Program-made: the position numbers and the translations under genes
The notes under the pieces: model-generated
What the model was told of the DNA's origin: nothing
Seen by the model: only the letters and a program-made list of their open reading frames with translations
The model's database searches: none
In this document: piece after piece, positions 22,574 to 33,714 of the stretch
Layout: every line of letters starts with the position of its first letter
Numbering within the stretch: the stretch's first letter is position 1
From: Temnothorax longispinosus
Lineage: Eukaryota > Arthropoda > Insecta > Hymenoptera > Formicidae
Assembly (NCBI RefSeq): GCF_030848805.1
Contig: NC_092368.1
Coordinates: 7,180,238-7,244,237 of the forward strand
DNA length: 64,000 bases
Direction of reading: 5' to 3'

Positions 22574-23185
22574 TGTTCGCGAAATCGCTGATTAATCCCG
22601 GCGATGGAAGCGGGATGAGAAGGACGCGCGTGGAAGGTGTTAACTCAATATTCACTTTATTTTTGTGTAACTCAAGACCACAGTCTGAGCCGTCTTTAAT
22701 GCGTCTTTAATGCGTCAAAATTGATACAATCTGACCTGAGAGTGATGAGCGGTGAACAAAATGAGATGTATATAGAGTCCGTGTACATGAAAGGCAATTA
22801 TATTAATTGCCGTCCTCTTCGATGAATCGCCCGTGAGCCGGTGAGACACGTGGCGGTCGGCACTCGCGCACATGTGAGCCTGAGTCGTCGTGTTGATGTA
22901 CCCGAGTAGAGCTGGATGAGTGGTCGCTTTACATGTTAATGCAGTATCTCGGCAGCTGTTGTAATCACTGGGCACTTCAATGTGTAGTCACAATCGAAAA
23001 TGCACAGAGCACACGTCGTGCGTCTGATCACTGCGCGGCCATTTTTACGACTCTGAATATCGCGAGGAAGACGTTGGCGATGAGCGCGCCCGTGCGCGGC
23101 GCAAGCTGCCGCGGTGATCTAGCGTCGTTACTCGATCGATGCTGCCATCTGATCTGACGGCGCAGCGTTAACGGAATCTCGAACA
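22574..23185 (-). repeat. BEL upstream LTR (612 bp)
   Basis: Partner of 17237-17856 and upstream in the element's orientation. It is followed on the minus strand by the GGTCCTTCGAGCCGGA leader. The right end abuts the GTGTC duplication and the resumed transposase reading. Confidence 0.92.
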
Positions 23186-23489
23186 GTGTCAATCCGTCTA
23201 TTTTGATTAATCTCCTCTATTTTGATTTGATTTGGGGTTTTGTCGTGGATTACATGCATGCCATTCTGTTAGGTGTAATAAAATCTCATATGGAATACTT
23301 GTTTGATTCTACTAAAAAGAAATGTCGATTTCTTCGATTTCAAGCAGGTTCTCAGCATCAGCTGCTCGCAATTGTTTACGAAGAATTCTTCTTTCCCGTG
23401 TTGCATTCGCGGCAAACGTTTATAAGAAATGTAGATAGGATAACATATAAAAACAATATAAATATCGGCAAGCAAAAATAATAAAGTCG

Positions 23490-23885
23490 AGATACAAATA
23501 ATAAACATTCGCGGAACTAATTATTTATTGTTAAACCGATTACGACTTGAGGAGAGGCTTCTCGAAGGACACGAAGTCCTGAGAGGAGAGAGCTATCTCG
23601 CGATACCGGCGAAAAAGGCACGGTACCGCTACGTTCCGCTCCACCCCGCTTCAGTAAAATCTCCGTAACTTCTACAATTCTTCGAATTTCTTAATATAAT
23701 ATTTTAACACAATATTTTTGAAACTATATATTTTCAAAAAATGCAAAAAAAATCGATTTTTTCAAAATTCTACTCAGATATAAGCAGCCCTTAAATTTGA
23801 ATAACATATAATTAAAAAATACTATAACATTTTATCATGATAAAATTGTATAATGGTTAATAACATTTTATTATGATAAAATCAA
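23490..23885. other. Non-coding, no feature seen
   Basis: Follows the broken transposase. A GC-richer patch at 23540-23650 gives way to AT-rich DNA. No motif was recognised. Confidence 0.35.
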
Positions 23886-24160
23886 ACAAAGTGTGCAAGT
23901 TAGGAATTTGCACATTGCTTCCTCACCATTTTTAAGTGAGCAAATTAGAAATTAGCACATTGCTTTTTTTATTGCGTTTACAAAGCTCCGGAGGAAGCTT
24001 GTATTTTATTTGATGCATAATTATTAGTACTTATTTTTCTTTCTCATAGAGGAAGCTTATTTATGAGCGTAATAAAAAGCAATATGCAAATTCCTAATTT
24101 GCACATTTAAAAATGGTGAACAAGCAATGTGCAAATTCTTAATTTGTACACTTTTTTTAT
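23886..24160. mobile_element. Hairpin element, GTGTGCAAGTTAGGAATTTG
   Basis: Left arm 23888-23978 (GCAAGTTAGGAATTTGCACA, ATTGCTTTTTTTATTGCG) is mirrored at 24065-24157. GAGGAAGCTT occurs on both sides of the loop and again at 24225-24245. Confidence 0.65.
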
Positions 24161-24768
24161 TTTTGTATAATTTTTACAGTACGGGCTCCAACAAAAAGTC
24201 CATCTACGAGGTTTACGAAAACAAAGCTTCCTCTATGAGGAAGCAAAATTACAGCGTATTTTTTGCAAAAAATATGACAGTTTTTATTTTATATTTTGTA
24301 AAAAAAATATGATAAGCCGATAAACATCTGGTAAAAAATAGGGGCATCTTATCAAGAGACACGGTAGTGTCTCGCGCCAAGTATATACGCGAAGCGAGAC
24401 CGCACCGTGGCTCTTTTACGCGACGCGACGAGTTATGAGCACTCGATATTATTAGATTTCAATAACCGCTCAATCGATCAAGTTCTAAATAGACCCAATC
24501 GATAGCTTGGGTTTGAATTATGTAATAAAAGTATTTTTATTTTTCCGCTACGTGTGCCCTACGAGCGGAGATATCGCGACGCAAAGTCCAAATCTGATAA
24601 TTTTACAGATACGGACTTTTTTTAAGATACGTCGTTTTCATGTCTTTCTCAGAATGTCACTTTCACGTTTTTGAATACAGATGGCTCTGATCCGATAAAT
24701 CACGCGCGCGTTCTTATCGATCCAGTAGGTAAATATATCAGGTCGATATAGACTTATCGGCCAGGACC

Positions 24769-26120
24769 CCTATTCTGTAACTCGTAACGACAGTGTCGGT
24801 ATCGTTACGTTGTCGTTGCGCAGGTATACTATATGGAAAAAAGCTGCGCAACGACGACATAACCCACTCGGCATGTAATATTTCAGAAACATTTCTGCAA
24901 AATTCCATTTGAAATATTACACCTTTCATCAATATTTCAGAAATATTTCTGAAATATATCTACGAAATATTGCAGAAACACTTCAGAGATATTTCAAATA
25001 CATTTTACACTGAGAAAAATGTTTTGTATTAGCAAACAAAATTTTGTTACTGACGTAAAAACTATTTGTTGATACCTATGTGAAAAATGAAATATTTTGT
25101 TACCGGAACAAAAAAAATATATTAAGCCATGTGCGTATAGCCGCCGCGCATTTGTCCAAAGAAATCCGCTCTCTCAGCCGGTCACCCATCCAAGTAGTAT
25201 ACCGGCGCCTTGTTGCTTGACATCGATGATCGAACAGGGTAGTGGTGATCCTCTGACTCTGACGCTTCTTTCTTTCTTATACTTGCTTATTTTGGTGACC
25301 ATAAAGCTATCGCATAACAATATTAACAATACAGATATACGAATAAATCTTTTTTGCCAGTCAACGTCGAATATTAATTTATATTAAATATTATTAAGTA
25401 TTTTATATTTTATATTAAAAATGCCATATGACAAAATTTGGAATATCAGAAAATTCTTAATATTATAAAAGAGAAAAAATGCAATAAAATGTAATAATTA
25501 TATAATAATAAATTTAATTTTTTATAAGTTCTAAAGTCTGTCAGCAACTTTTCGGAAATATTACAAATGCAATGTTGTATGTGAAACATTCAAAAATATA
25601 ACGCGTGCAATTTAAATGTAAATAATAGTTTTATCATGTATCAGAAATGTTTCTAAACCATTACATCTGCAATATTTCTTCTGCAATATTGTAGAAATTC
25701 ACTGCCTGCAATTCAATTTTTCATTACCTACGCAATCTTTCAGAAATTTTTCAGAAATATTTTAAATGCAATGTTGCGTTTGATATGTTACAGAAATATT
25801 ATTTGTGCAATGCAAACATAATATTACTTTTATAATGTTTCAGAAATATTTCTGAAATATTGCATCTGCTACATTTTTTTGCAATATTACAGACACTTAC
25901 AAATATTGTAAACAACTTTCTGAAAGATTTCAGAAATATTGTTAATGCAATATTATAAAAAACATGATGCAGGTACATTTCTGAAATATTTCAGATGCAT
26001 AGTTACAAATGAAATGTTAACGAAATATTTCTGTACTATTTCCGAATATTTCAATATTTCAGCAACATAACATGCCGAGTGGGAACGATACCGACACTGT
26101 CGTTAGAGTTACAGAATAGG
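24769..26120. mobile_element. 1.35 kb non-autonomous element, AATATTTC-rich core
   Basis: TIRs start CCTATTCTGTAACTC and continue AACGACAGTGTCGGTATCG, then CCCACTCGGCATG. In the left copy a 50-bp palindrome (ACGTTGTCGTTGCGCAG...) is inserted inside the TIR. The core is a long run of diverged CAGAAATATTTCTGAAATAT units broken by 25000-25440, which contains a 5S-like segment. No transposase is present. Confidence 0.7.
25177..25242 (-). ncRNA. 5S rRNA-like sequence (degenerate)
   Basis: The minus strand reads CTGTTCGATCATCGATGTCA then AGCAACAAGGCGCCGG and TACTTGGATGGGTGACCGG. This follows 5S rRNA from the internal control region (GATCACCGAAGTTAAGCA) through GGATGGGTGACCG. It is too diverged to be a working 5S gene and sits inside a repeat, so it is likely a 5S-derived SINE or pseudogene. 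Confidence 0.6.
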
Positions 26121-26555
26121 ACTCTAGGAGGAAGATTTCTGTCATATACATATGTAATTATTTTTTTAAACCACGTTTAACTGCAGTAATTAAATTATTT
26201 ATATTAAATCAATTAATACTTTTTAAAATAAGTAATTTACCTAAGACTAATTTATTATTCATTAATTATTATAAAAATTAATAATTATTATCTACTCATT
26301 ATTAATTTTCAAATAAGTAGTAATTCATTTTTGACAAACTATTAATTATTTTAATAATAAAGAATTTATTTCTACAAATTACCAAATTGCAAAAGAAATG
26401 AATTTATTTTCACCTATGTACTAATTTGCTAATTCAAGAAAAATTTAATTTGTTGTTATTGCTAATTTCGTGAATAATTAAAAAAAAAAAATGGAAATTT
26501 TTTGCCGACTAGCGCAACACTACAAAATGCGTGATATCAGTATAAAATTACCTTT
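26121..26555. other. AT-rich non-coding, no gene
   Basis: Simple AT-rich sequence made of ATTAATTATTA-type runs. Nothing else was seen. Confidence 0.5.
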
Positions 26556-26640
26556 TTTAAAAAAGGTAAAAAAAAGGCGCCAGGTACACGCGCAATGTAT
26601 GTTGTAAATCCAAAAATCCTAAATAGTACAATAGTATAGT
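26556..26640 (+). repeat. Left member of a 9-kb-spaced inverted pair
   Basis: ATTACCTTTTTTAAAAAAGG, CACGCGCAATGTATG and GTAAATCCAAAAATCCTAAA recur reversed at 35625-35705. On both sides the next sequence inward is the CACAGCACATAATATTGCAG repeat, so 26556-35705 may be one large or composite element with ~80-bp TIRs plus extended repeats. Confidence 0.55.
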
Positions 26641-26955
26641 ATCCCACACAGCACATAATATTGCAGAAATATTGCAGCAATATTATTTTTTTATTGCAAT
26701 ATTACAATGAAATGTATCAGAAATATTGCAGTAATATTACTGAGATATCTCTAATATTAAAATGTCCGCGAAAATGAATATCAGTAATATTACTGATATT
26801 TATTTCAGTAATATTGCGGTAATATTACTGCAATATATCAGTAATATTACGGTAAAATTACTATAATATTTGCGTGATATTTGTATAATATTGCTAGGAA
26901 TTAAAAAACCATTTTAATAATTTTTATTAAATTTTATTAAATTATTTTTAATAGT
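26641..26955. repeat. AATATTGC-rich repeat
   Basis: It starts CCCACACAGCACATAATATT like 8768 and the reverse of 35050. It continues with many GTAATATTACTG and TGCAATATT units. The end (26940-26955) is the left side of the solo LTR insertion site. Confidence 0.65.
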
Positions 26956-28524
26956 TGTTTGCACAAGCTCGCGCACAAGCCTGAACTCTAGAATTAGATG
27001 AGGAAGAAACAAATCATAAGAATCCGTTTATTGAGAGAGAGATTGCATTTAATAAATTTAAGTAATTTGAAATGACTCGAATGGGCAGAACTAGACAAAG
27101 AATACCAACATTTGTTGCATAGGAGAAGGGAAACTGCCCGAAAACCTTCCCAGTATTCGTGAACAGGTTATTACATAGATTATATAACATATAATGAATA
27201 TACAATAAATGCATAACATACGCAAAGGAAACAAATCAATAATTATTATAGTACAGTCCTTTCCTTGTATTGATGACAAAATAAAAGTTGAATTCACTGA
27301 TGCTTTCCTCGATATATAATCAGGTTAATCATAAAGGAAATATCTATAGTCTGTAATCTCAGAGTTTCTATTGACGTAGTCAAAATAAAAAGGAACATGT
27401 AATTTCAGGAGAGGACTGTGCAACAAATAAAGCAAATCAATCAGAATATAAATTCTTATATAAACGCACGGAAATGAATAATATGTAGTTTGATAATAAC
27501 GCAAGAGACGATTTATATGTTTCGCACGGAACGCAGTTTCATTGAATACTTATTCAAAGTGAATGTAAAGAATGTTCGCAAAGTAACATAATACGCAATA
27601 AGAAACATTGTCTGATTAATGAGAATGAAACAATCGCATAAAGAATAAATAAAGTCTTTCTTTTACTTTTCACGAAAATGGTTGCAACCGTACGATTAAT
27701 GATTTTACTTTAGACTGAGCTCAGTATTCTAATTAGACTCGAGATAACTTTTACTGTCCTGTTCAAAAGAAGTGAGGAAGTTTTCCTCTTAATACGCGAA
27801 ACTTATTATATTCCTCATACTAGCAAGGATAACCCTCAGATGAGCTTAGGATCCTTTGATCAGGATCCTCATTGTAACGTTAGATGAACTTCTAACGTCT
27901 CTACTCAAGATTGTTAAATAATTGGTTACCTTGTGAGCAAATCAGATGAAAACTTAGAGCTAGTCTTACAGAACACGCCACAAAATACTTTTCCTTGAAG
28001 ACTTCGAAAGGGCTCGTGATTCCTGTCGAAAAGGCTATCTCGAGCGTTGCAGCAAATGGCTGCCTTCCTTCGTTCCACGTGCCGGCATGGCTCGCCGGGA
28101 CGGATATCCCTGGATTCCTCTCGGTGACGATCGCAGTTTAACGTATCTTTCGTTGATTAAAATATTCGAAGTGATTAATTTACTAAGACACAAGTAACGG
28201 CAGATCACAACTTAACGACTTGATTCGTAAAGAATGACGCAATATATATTTGATTCGACGTATGCAACGCGCGATGTATCACGCGCGAGCTCTGCGAAAC
28301 GAATGCTCGCTCGGCCGGGCTGCGCGCCCCGTCCTAACATGCTTGAGCATGCGCGGCACACGTGTGCCTCGCCGCCTGGGACGCAACGTTGTCGGCGCCG
28401 CTTGCGCGCCTTTTCCGAGAATTGCGTAGAATGCGCGGCAACCTATTATATTACAATCGACACTGATGGCCGCAAAAAAAGAATAACACAATCTCTCTCT
28501 CTCTTTCTCTTTCAACTTCAAACA
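26956..28524 (-). mobile_element. Solo LTR, 1.57 kb, ATAGT duplication
   Basis: Plus-strand ends are TGTTTGCACAAGC and CTTCAAACA, with ATAGT on both sides (26951-26955 and 28525-28529). On the minus strand it starts TGTTTGAAG, ends GTGCAAACA, and has CAATAAACGG near its 3' end (polyadenylation signal on the minus strand), so the likely orientation is minus. GC-rich at 28000-28450 and AT-rich elsewhere. No coding part remains. The flanking AT-rich repeat continues on the far side. Confidence 0.75.
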
Positions 28525-28529
28525 ATAGT

Positions 28530-28850
28530 ATTGTTACAATTTTAAAATAATATTGATATTGTAAACGCAATAATATTATTTGTGTAATATTAGATAATAT
28601 TTATTTAATATTGCTAAAAATTAAAACATTTTAATGAATATTATTAAATTTTATCAAATTGTTATTTTTAATAATAGTATTACATACAATATTAAGAAAA
28701 TAATATTGATATTATCTTTTCTATCTCTTTCTTCTTCAAAATTGCTCCATGCTACTCTACACTGTATGAATTTCCACTGATAAAGAATGACGTAACACTA
28801 TAACATAATACAAAAACTGTAATTATTATTTATATCTAATTATATTATAC
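28530..28850. repeat. AT-rich repeat and first ~250-bp unit
   Basis: 28560-28690 continues the AATATT repeat interrupted by the LTR. From about 28720 a unit with TTCCACTGATAAAGAATGAC and CATAATACAAAAACTGTAAT begins. It recurs at 30010-30060 and about 30290-30330. Confidence 0.6.
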
Positions 28851-29756
28851 AAGGTGAGTTTTATTTTGTATGCCAATTATCTTCACTAATTATCTCAGAA
28901 AATATTGGTTTATTGGAAAAATGTTTCAGATAAAAGTTGGAGGGTTTATAGAGGAATAATGGATGATCTTATTAGATTTTGAGTCTGGAACCCATGTTGA
29001 GCCCAGTAAGGTCCAAGTCAAATTTTTTAAATAAAAATTCCCTTTTTTTATTACATCATCTTTTTCTACTAATTAATATAAACAACTTTTGTCTGAAACA
29101 TTTTTTATTTGCTTTGTACTTTTTGAGATATTCAAAAAAAATTTGATAATTTTTTTAATATTTAGCTTATATCTTGATAAATGCTTGTCGGAGGGGAAAA
29201 TGATACAAGACTTTTTGACTTGATATGGTCTCAAGAATATGCTATTGCAATAATACCCTAATTTCTTTAAATATTTGTGTATACATTTTCTTGAAGCTTT
29301 CATGTGTACACAATTATTTAAAGAAATTAGAATACTATTGCGACAGTATATTCTTGAAACCAAATCAAGTCAAAAAGTCCTGTACCACTTTTCACTCCGA
29401 CAAACATTTATTGACAAATATCTATTATAAGCTAAATATTGAAAAAAATATTTCAAGTTTTCCTTGAATATCTCAAAAAGTATAAGGCAAATAAAAAAAT
29501 GTTTCAGACAAAAGTTGTTCATATTAATTAGTAGAAAAAGATGATACCATAAAAAGGGGGTTTCTATTTAAATAATTTGACTTGGATCCTATTAGGCTTA
29601 ACACAGGTCCCGGACTCAAAATCTAATAAAATTGTCTATTGCGTCCTCCTTGAACTTTCCAACTTTTATCTGAAACATTTTTCCAATAAATCAATACTTT
29701 CTGAGATAATTATAGCGGAGATGATTGGCACACGAAATAAAAATCACCCTGTTCAT
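28851..29756. mobile_element. ~0.9 kb palindromic foldback element
   Basis: Left end AAGGTGAGTTTTATTTTGTA and right end AAATAAAAATCACCCTG. The arms match over about 430 bp (ATCTCAGAAAATATTGG, CAACTTTTGTCTGAAACATT, TTTTTGACTTGAT and others) and meet near 29290. Mismatches are scattered. It interrupts the ~250-bp tandem units. No transposase is present. Confidence 0.8.
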
Positions 29757-30485
29757 TTCATACATAATTACATATTAAAACATAAGAGTACGGGGTTAAG
29801 TATGACATGTTCCGATATTTACTGTCTATACTGAAAATCTATGGTTAATGTTATACATACACTTTAGATTTTCAGTACTGGATATTAAAATATTGGAACG
29901 CAATTTATACCAAGTTTAAATTTTTCTTACTTATGTATCTAATAAGTGAAGCTGTCGTTCAGAAGAGTTTGATAGAAATCAAACTGCTTGGTGCTGCTCT
30001 GCGTGAACTTCCACTGATGGAAAGCAACGTAACACTGCAACATAATACAAAAACAGTAATTATTATTTACATCTAATTATATATCTGTATTGTGATATTC
30101 ACTATCTATGTATACTGAAAATCTGTAGTTGATGTTACACGTATACTTTGGATTTTCAGTATTGACGATTAATATTGGAAAGTATGGTTTATATCAAATT
30201 TAACTTTTTCTTATACTTACATATCTAATAAATAAATCTTTTGCTCTTCTATCAAACTACTTGGTGCTGCTCTGGACTGCATAAACATCCACTGATGGAA
30301 CAATACTGTAACATATAGCATAAGAACAATAATTGTTATAAAATAATGTAAAATGGTTAAATAATTATGGTTAAATCATTTAATTAATGATTAAACTGCT
30401 TTTTAGGAGATTTGGGATCGGCATATTTCTATCACGTATCTCCAACTAAGGGCTCCAGTTGGATTAAACTGTTAAAAATTTTGAG
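29757..30485 (+). repeat. Diverged ~260-bp tandem units
   Basis: Units at about 29815-30070 and 30085-30340 share ACTGAAAATCTATGGTTAAT, GATTTTCAGTA, AACTTTTTCTTA, AAACTGCTTGGTGCTGCTCT and CCACTGATGGAA. Each has a short internal hairpin around the TTTTCAGTA motifs. No gene is seen. Confidence 0.65.
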
Positions 30486-30877
30486 GGTAAATGTTTAGTA
30501 TAACGCTCTCCCCTCCGATTTTCTTAAAACTTTGTAAAATTGTTTATTTCTGTGTGTAAAAAACATTTTGAGAAGGAAAATCGTCGCTCAGGTCTCGTTT
30601 TTTTAAAATTTAATTTCAAAGTTTTGATGTCGGTAAGGTAGGAAAATGATAATTTACGTTTTTTAAATACTGCGCAACTTCATTTGTTACTATATTCACA
30701 AATTAAGTTGTCCGCATACTCATTAACGGTGCCATTTAAGTTAAAATTTTATGGTTGTGAAATACTGTACGTGGCCAAAATTGATAAATTGATAAATTGT
30801 GATTTTCGTTAAAGCAGGGCACCAACACACGTGTGTATGCCCTACTTTATAGAAGTTGTGATTTTCGTTAAAGCAGG

Positions 30878-30911
<34 letters not shown>

Positions 30912-30924
30912 AATTTTCTTTTTT

Positions 30925-31840
30925 TTTTTCTTTTTTCTGAGCTTATGTATGCCTTGCTTTATAGAATTAAGTTGTGATTTTCGTTAAAGCAGGGCACACA
31001 CATGTTTTAAGCAGATATTTTGTATTTAATTAGCAGAAAGTTGTCACGTGACCTTCAAATGAAGTTGCGCAGTACTTATTTAAGGTTGTATGACCCGTAA
31101 GATCTCTGCCAAAAGTTTAAGAAACGTAACATAAAGCTAATTAACATATTTAAGAAGATATTCTTTATTGGAAAGTAATATTTATATTAATATTTTATTA
31201 AAATAACGGTTGCCTGTGTTTTTAAGAGCTATAGAGACATTTTTATGCATATTTTCTCGTATGCAAACTTTCACTTTTAATGATTTTTAGAAAGACTGTA
31301 CCTAACTTGCAACTGATGACACAAACGAAAATCAGAAAGTGTGAAAATCTTTTTTTTTTTCTTTTTTCTGAGCTTATGTATGCCTTGCTTTATAGAATTA
31401 AGTTGTGATTTTCGTTAAAACAGGGCACACACGTGTGTATGCACTGCTTTATAAAAGTTGTGATTTTCGTTAAAGCAGGGCACACACATGTTTTAAGCAG
31501 ATATTTTGTATTTAATTAGCAGAAAGTTGTCACGTGACCTTCAAATGAAGTTGCGCAGTACTTTTAAGGTTGTATGACCCGTAAGATCTCTGCCAAAAGT
31601 TTAAGAAACGTAACATGAAGCTAATTAACATATTTAAGAAGATATTCTTTACTGGAAAGTAATATTTATATTAATATTTTATTAAAATAACGGTTGCCTG
31701 TGTTTTTAAGAGCTATAGAGACATTTTTATGCATATTTTCTCGTATGCAAACTTTCACTTTTAATGATTTTTAGAAAGACTGTACCTAACTTGCAACTGA
31801 CACAAACGAAAATCAGAAAGTGTGAAAATCTTTAAAAAAG
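30925..31840 (+). repeat. Tandem duplication, period ~430 bp
   Basis: Both copies contain TTTTTTCTGAGCTTATGTAT, CAGAAAGTTGTCACGTGACC, AGGTTGTATGACCCGTAAGA and GAAAGACTGTACCTAACTTG in order, with small differences. Only the first copy carries the long (AC)n run before it. Confidence 0.8.
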
Positions 31841-32049
31841 TAACAAAACATAGTAATTACTGTTTAAAAATACTAATGAAATTATATTACGTTATTTATT
31901 TACGTCATTTATTAATAAATTAAATACAATAGCTCTCATAAAAAAGTATTTTGATCGCGACAACGTCGCATTTTCTGTAAGTTGGTAGCATTGATCTCAC
32001 TCGACATCAGCTGCGTGAACGCGAAGTGTGTGCTCTGAGCAAGTGTAAT

Positions 32050-32343
32050 ATACAGACGCAACGTTTGAGGTTAGTTTTCGCTTGCGCTACGAAAATGCCA
32101 AAAGTAAAACGTTACATGTGCCATGGAATTGTTACAATCATCTGGTGTGGTTTCGACTCGTGTCTTCAAATTACGTTTCCCAGTATTTGTCTGTGCTAAC
32201 CGTTGATTGTACACTTTTTCAGTGACAACTTTTCCTTTCCACATGTAACGTTTTACTTTCGGCATTTTCGTAGCGCAAGCGAAAACTAACCTCAAACGAT
32301 GCGTCTGTATATTACACGTGCTCAGAGCACACTTTCGATACAC
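32050..32343 (-). pseudogene. Small reading frame in an inverted repeat, possible transposase N-terminus
   Basis: The minus strand from about 32269 reads MPKVKRYMWKGKVVTEKVYN then QRLAQTNTGKRNLKTRVETT. The first 20 codons and leader are also present inverted at 32055-32120. The Lys/Arg-rich start with KxxWKGK is like N-termini of some DNA-transposon proteins, but I do not recognise the family. It could be a remnant of the autonomous parent. Confidence 0.35.
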
Positions 32344-33005
32344 AGGAGGCTCTATTGGAAAAAGTAACGGACCTCTGTAGTATTTGTTATCCTTTACGGA
32401 GAGTAACGGAGAGAGAGGTTCTAATGTGACGTCATAGTGCGCTGTTGCCGGATCTCTGTACTTACGAGTTCAGTGAGACCAAGCGAGACTGTTCTCTGTT
32501 TGGTTTTTATTCAATATTTCAGAAAATATCCTCGAAGTCATAATTTTTTTGGTTCTAATTTGTTTGTAAGATGTTTATTAATATTTCTGCAAAGTTTTAA
32601 AAGGATGCCATATTTTCTTCGATATTAATTTCTCAAATGAAGTTGAAAAAACAGTGAAACTTGATGAATTTCCATAAGAGCCCATGTTAAATTCAAATTG
32701 TTATAACTTTTAAACGGGCCTCGCAAACTTGTTCAAACTTGGCACAATGCTTTATTATTATAATACTCATCACCTGACAAAGTTTGAAAAATTTGGCATT
32801 TTTTCTTCTAAGGGGTCATACAACCTTAAAAACGTAAATTATCATTTTCCTACCTTACTGACATCAAAACTTTAAAATTAAATTTAAAAAAAACGAGACC
32901 TGAGCGACGATTTTCCTTCTCAGAATGTTTTTTATACACAGAAATAAACAATTTTACAAAGTTTTAAGAAAATAGGAGGGGAGAGCGTTATACTAAACAT
33001 TTACC

Positions 33006-33234
33006 ATTTTGAGGTTAAGTTAGCATCAAGATTTAAGTATGAAGCCGTTAATAAATAATTTCATTAGAGACTCGTTCAGTAAGGTTATAAAGGCAAATAT
33101 ATGTATTTTAAGATGGTCATTGAAATGATTTTTATGATATTAACGTGGTTTTTGCAGACCATTATGCCACGTAATCTCTATTTTTGGATTTAAAGACAAA
33201 TCGCCAAATATATATGTACAATGTACATATTAGT
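33006..33234. other. Non-coding spacer
   Basis: AT-rich sequence between two repeat blocks. No feature was recognised beyond the 8-bp duplication at its start. Confidence 0.4.
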
Positions 33235-33714
33235 AATAATTATACAAAAATACTTTTAAAAATATCTGTGTGAACAATATTTATTGAATAAAGAAAAATT
33301 ACCTGAAATTAAAACGATTGTTTCTGTGTGGTGTCGTACACGTGATTGCGTGGTCCCACGGAGCCATGCAAGAGACAGCGAGAGAAGACCGGGAATGGTG
33401 GGGGTCGGTGCTGCGACCAAGCGCATAGCCACACACACTAGCGTTCTTCCCTCCACTTACGCACTCAGAAACGTTCTGTTTATCCGTGTGACAAACTCGT
33501 AATTTGAAAAGTTTAATATTGATTATATAAGAAATATAAATTTTAAATTTTATCCATTTATTTTATTATCAATTTACTTACTGGCTTAATTAAAAATTAA
33601 TTGTATATATAATTACCTATTATTATTACAAAACAAATAACAAGTTATAAAATTAAATACCACCACTTATAAAATTTATCTTAATCACTTTTATTCCCCA
33701 AAAGTACAAGTCAG

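Larger units (their letters stand above)
17237..23185 (-). mobile_element. BEL/Pao-type LTR retrotransposon, minus strand
   Basis: 5,949 bp, with LTRs 17237-17856 and 22574-23185 that begin TGTTCG and end CGAACA. GTGTC is duplicated at 17232-17236 and 23186-23190. Directly inside the upstream LTR (minus strand) is TTTGGTCCTTCGAGCCGGAT, a sequence often seen after the 5' LTR of insect BEL elements. The order on the minus strand is gag remnant, zinc knuckle, aspartic protease, reverse transcriptase, RNase H, integrase and a C-terminal DUF5641-like part. No envelope gene is seen. The LTRs differ at only a handful of sites while the coding region is broken in many places. Confidence 0.88.
15768..23484 (+). 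pseudogene. tnp2-like (CACTA/EnSpm-type) transposase, split by BEL
   Basis: Exon-like blocks with splice sites (15771-15867 flanked by TTTCAG and GTATGC; next from 15968 after TTTTTAG) lead into a Ser-rich N-terminus. Then come SYHIYCPTCKVYLGEK (zinc-ribbon-like), FFTDGIQTAMGSRP, and a core with VFLQPFVKEANKLSFEGFSW, ESTYQDAS and HYKGV. The reading stops at 17236 and resumes at 23191 with NPSILINLLYFDLIWGF and VDYMHAILLGVIKSHMEYLF. Removing 17237-23190 restores the frame exactly. The LIWGF..DYMH block is typical of tnp2/CACTA-type transposases as I remember them. Frameshifts (near 16020, 16380 and 16770-16810) show it was already decaying or is an old copy. Confidence 0.68.
30486..33005. mobile_element. 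2.5 kb long-TIR element, 8-bp duplication
   Basis: TIR GGTAAATGTTTAGTATAACG extends about 190 bp on both ends (GAAAATCGTCGCTCAGGTCT, TTTTGATGTCGGTAAGGTAG). ATTTTGAG flanks both sides (30478-30485, 33006-33013). The inside has a ~430-bp direct duplication (about 30921-31350 and 31350-31840), hairpins of the ACACACGTGTGT type, and an inverted repeat around 32050-32320. No full transposase is visible. A sister element sits at 33715-34689. The superfamily is open: 8-bp duplications fit hAT, P, Merlin or Sola1. Confidence 0.78.

Noticed and set aside
28234..28545. Frame of about 100 codons in the GC-rich part of the solo LTR
   Set aside because: Lies within LTR limits set by TG...CA and ATAGT; Arg/Ala-rich composition is due to GC content.
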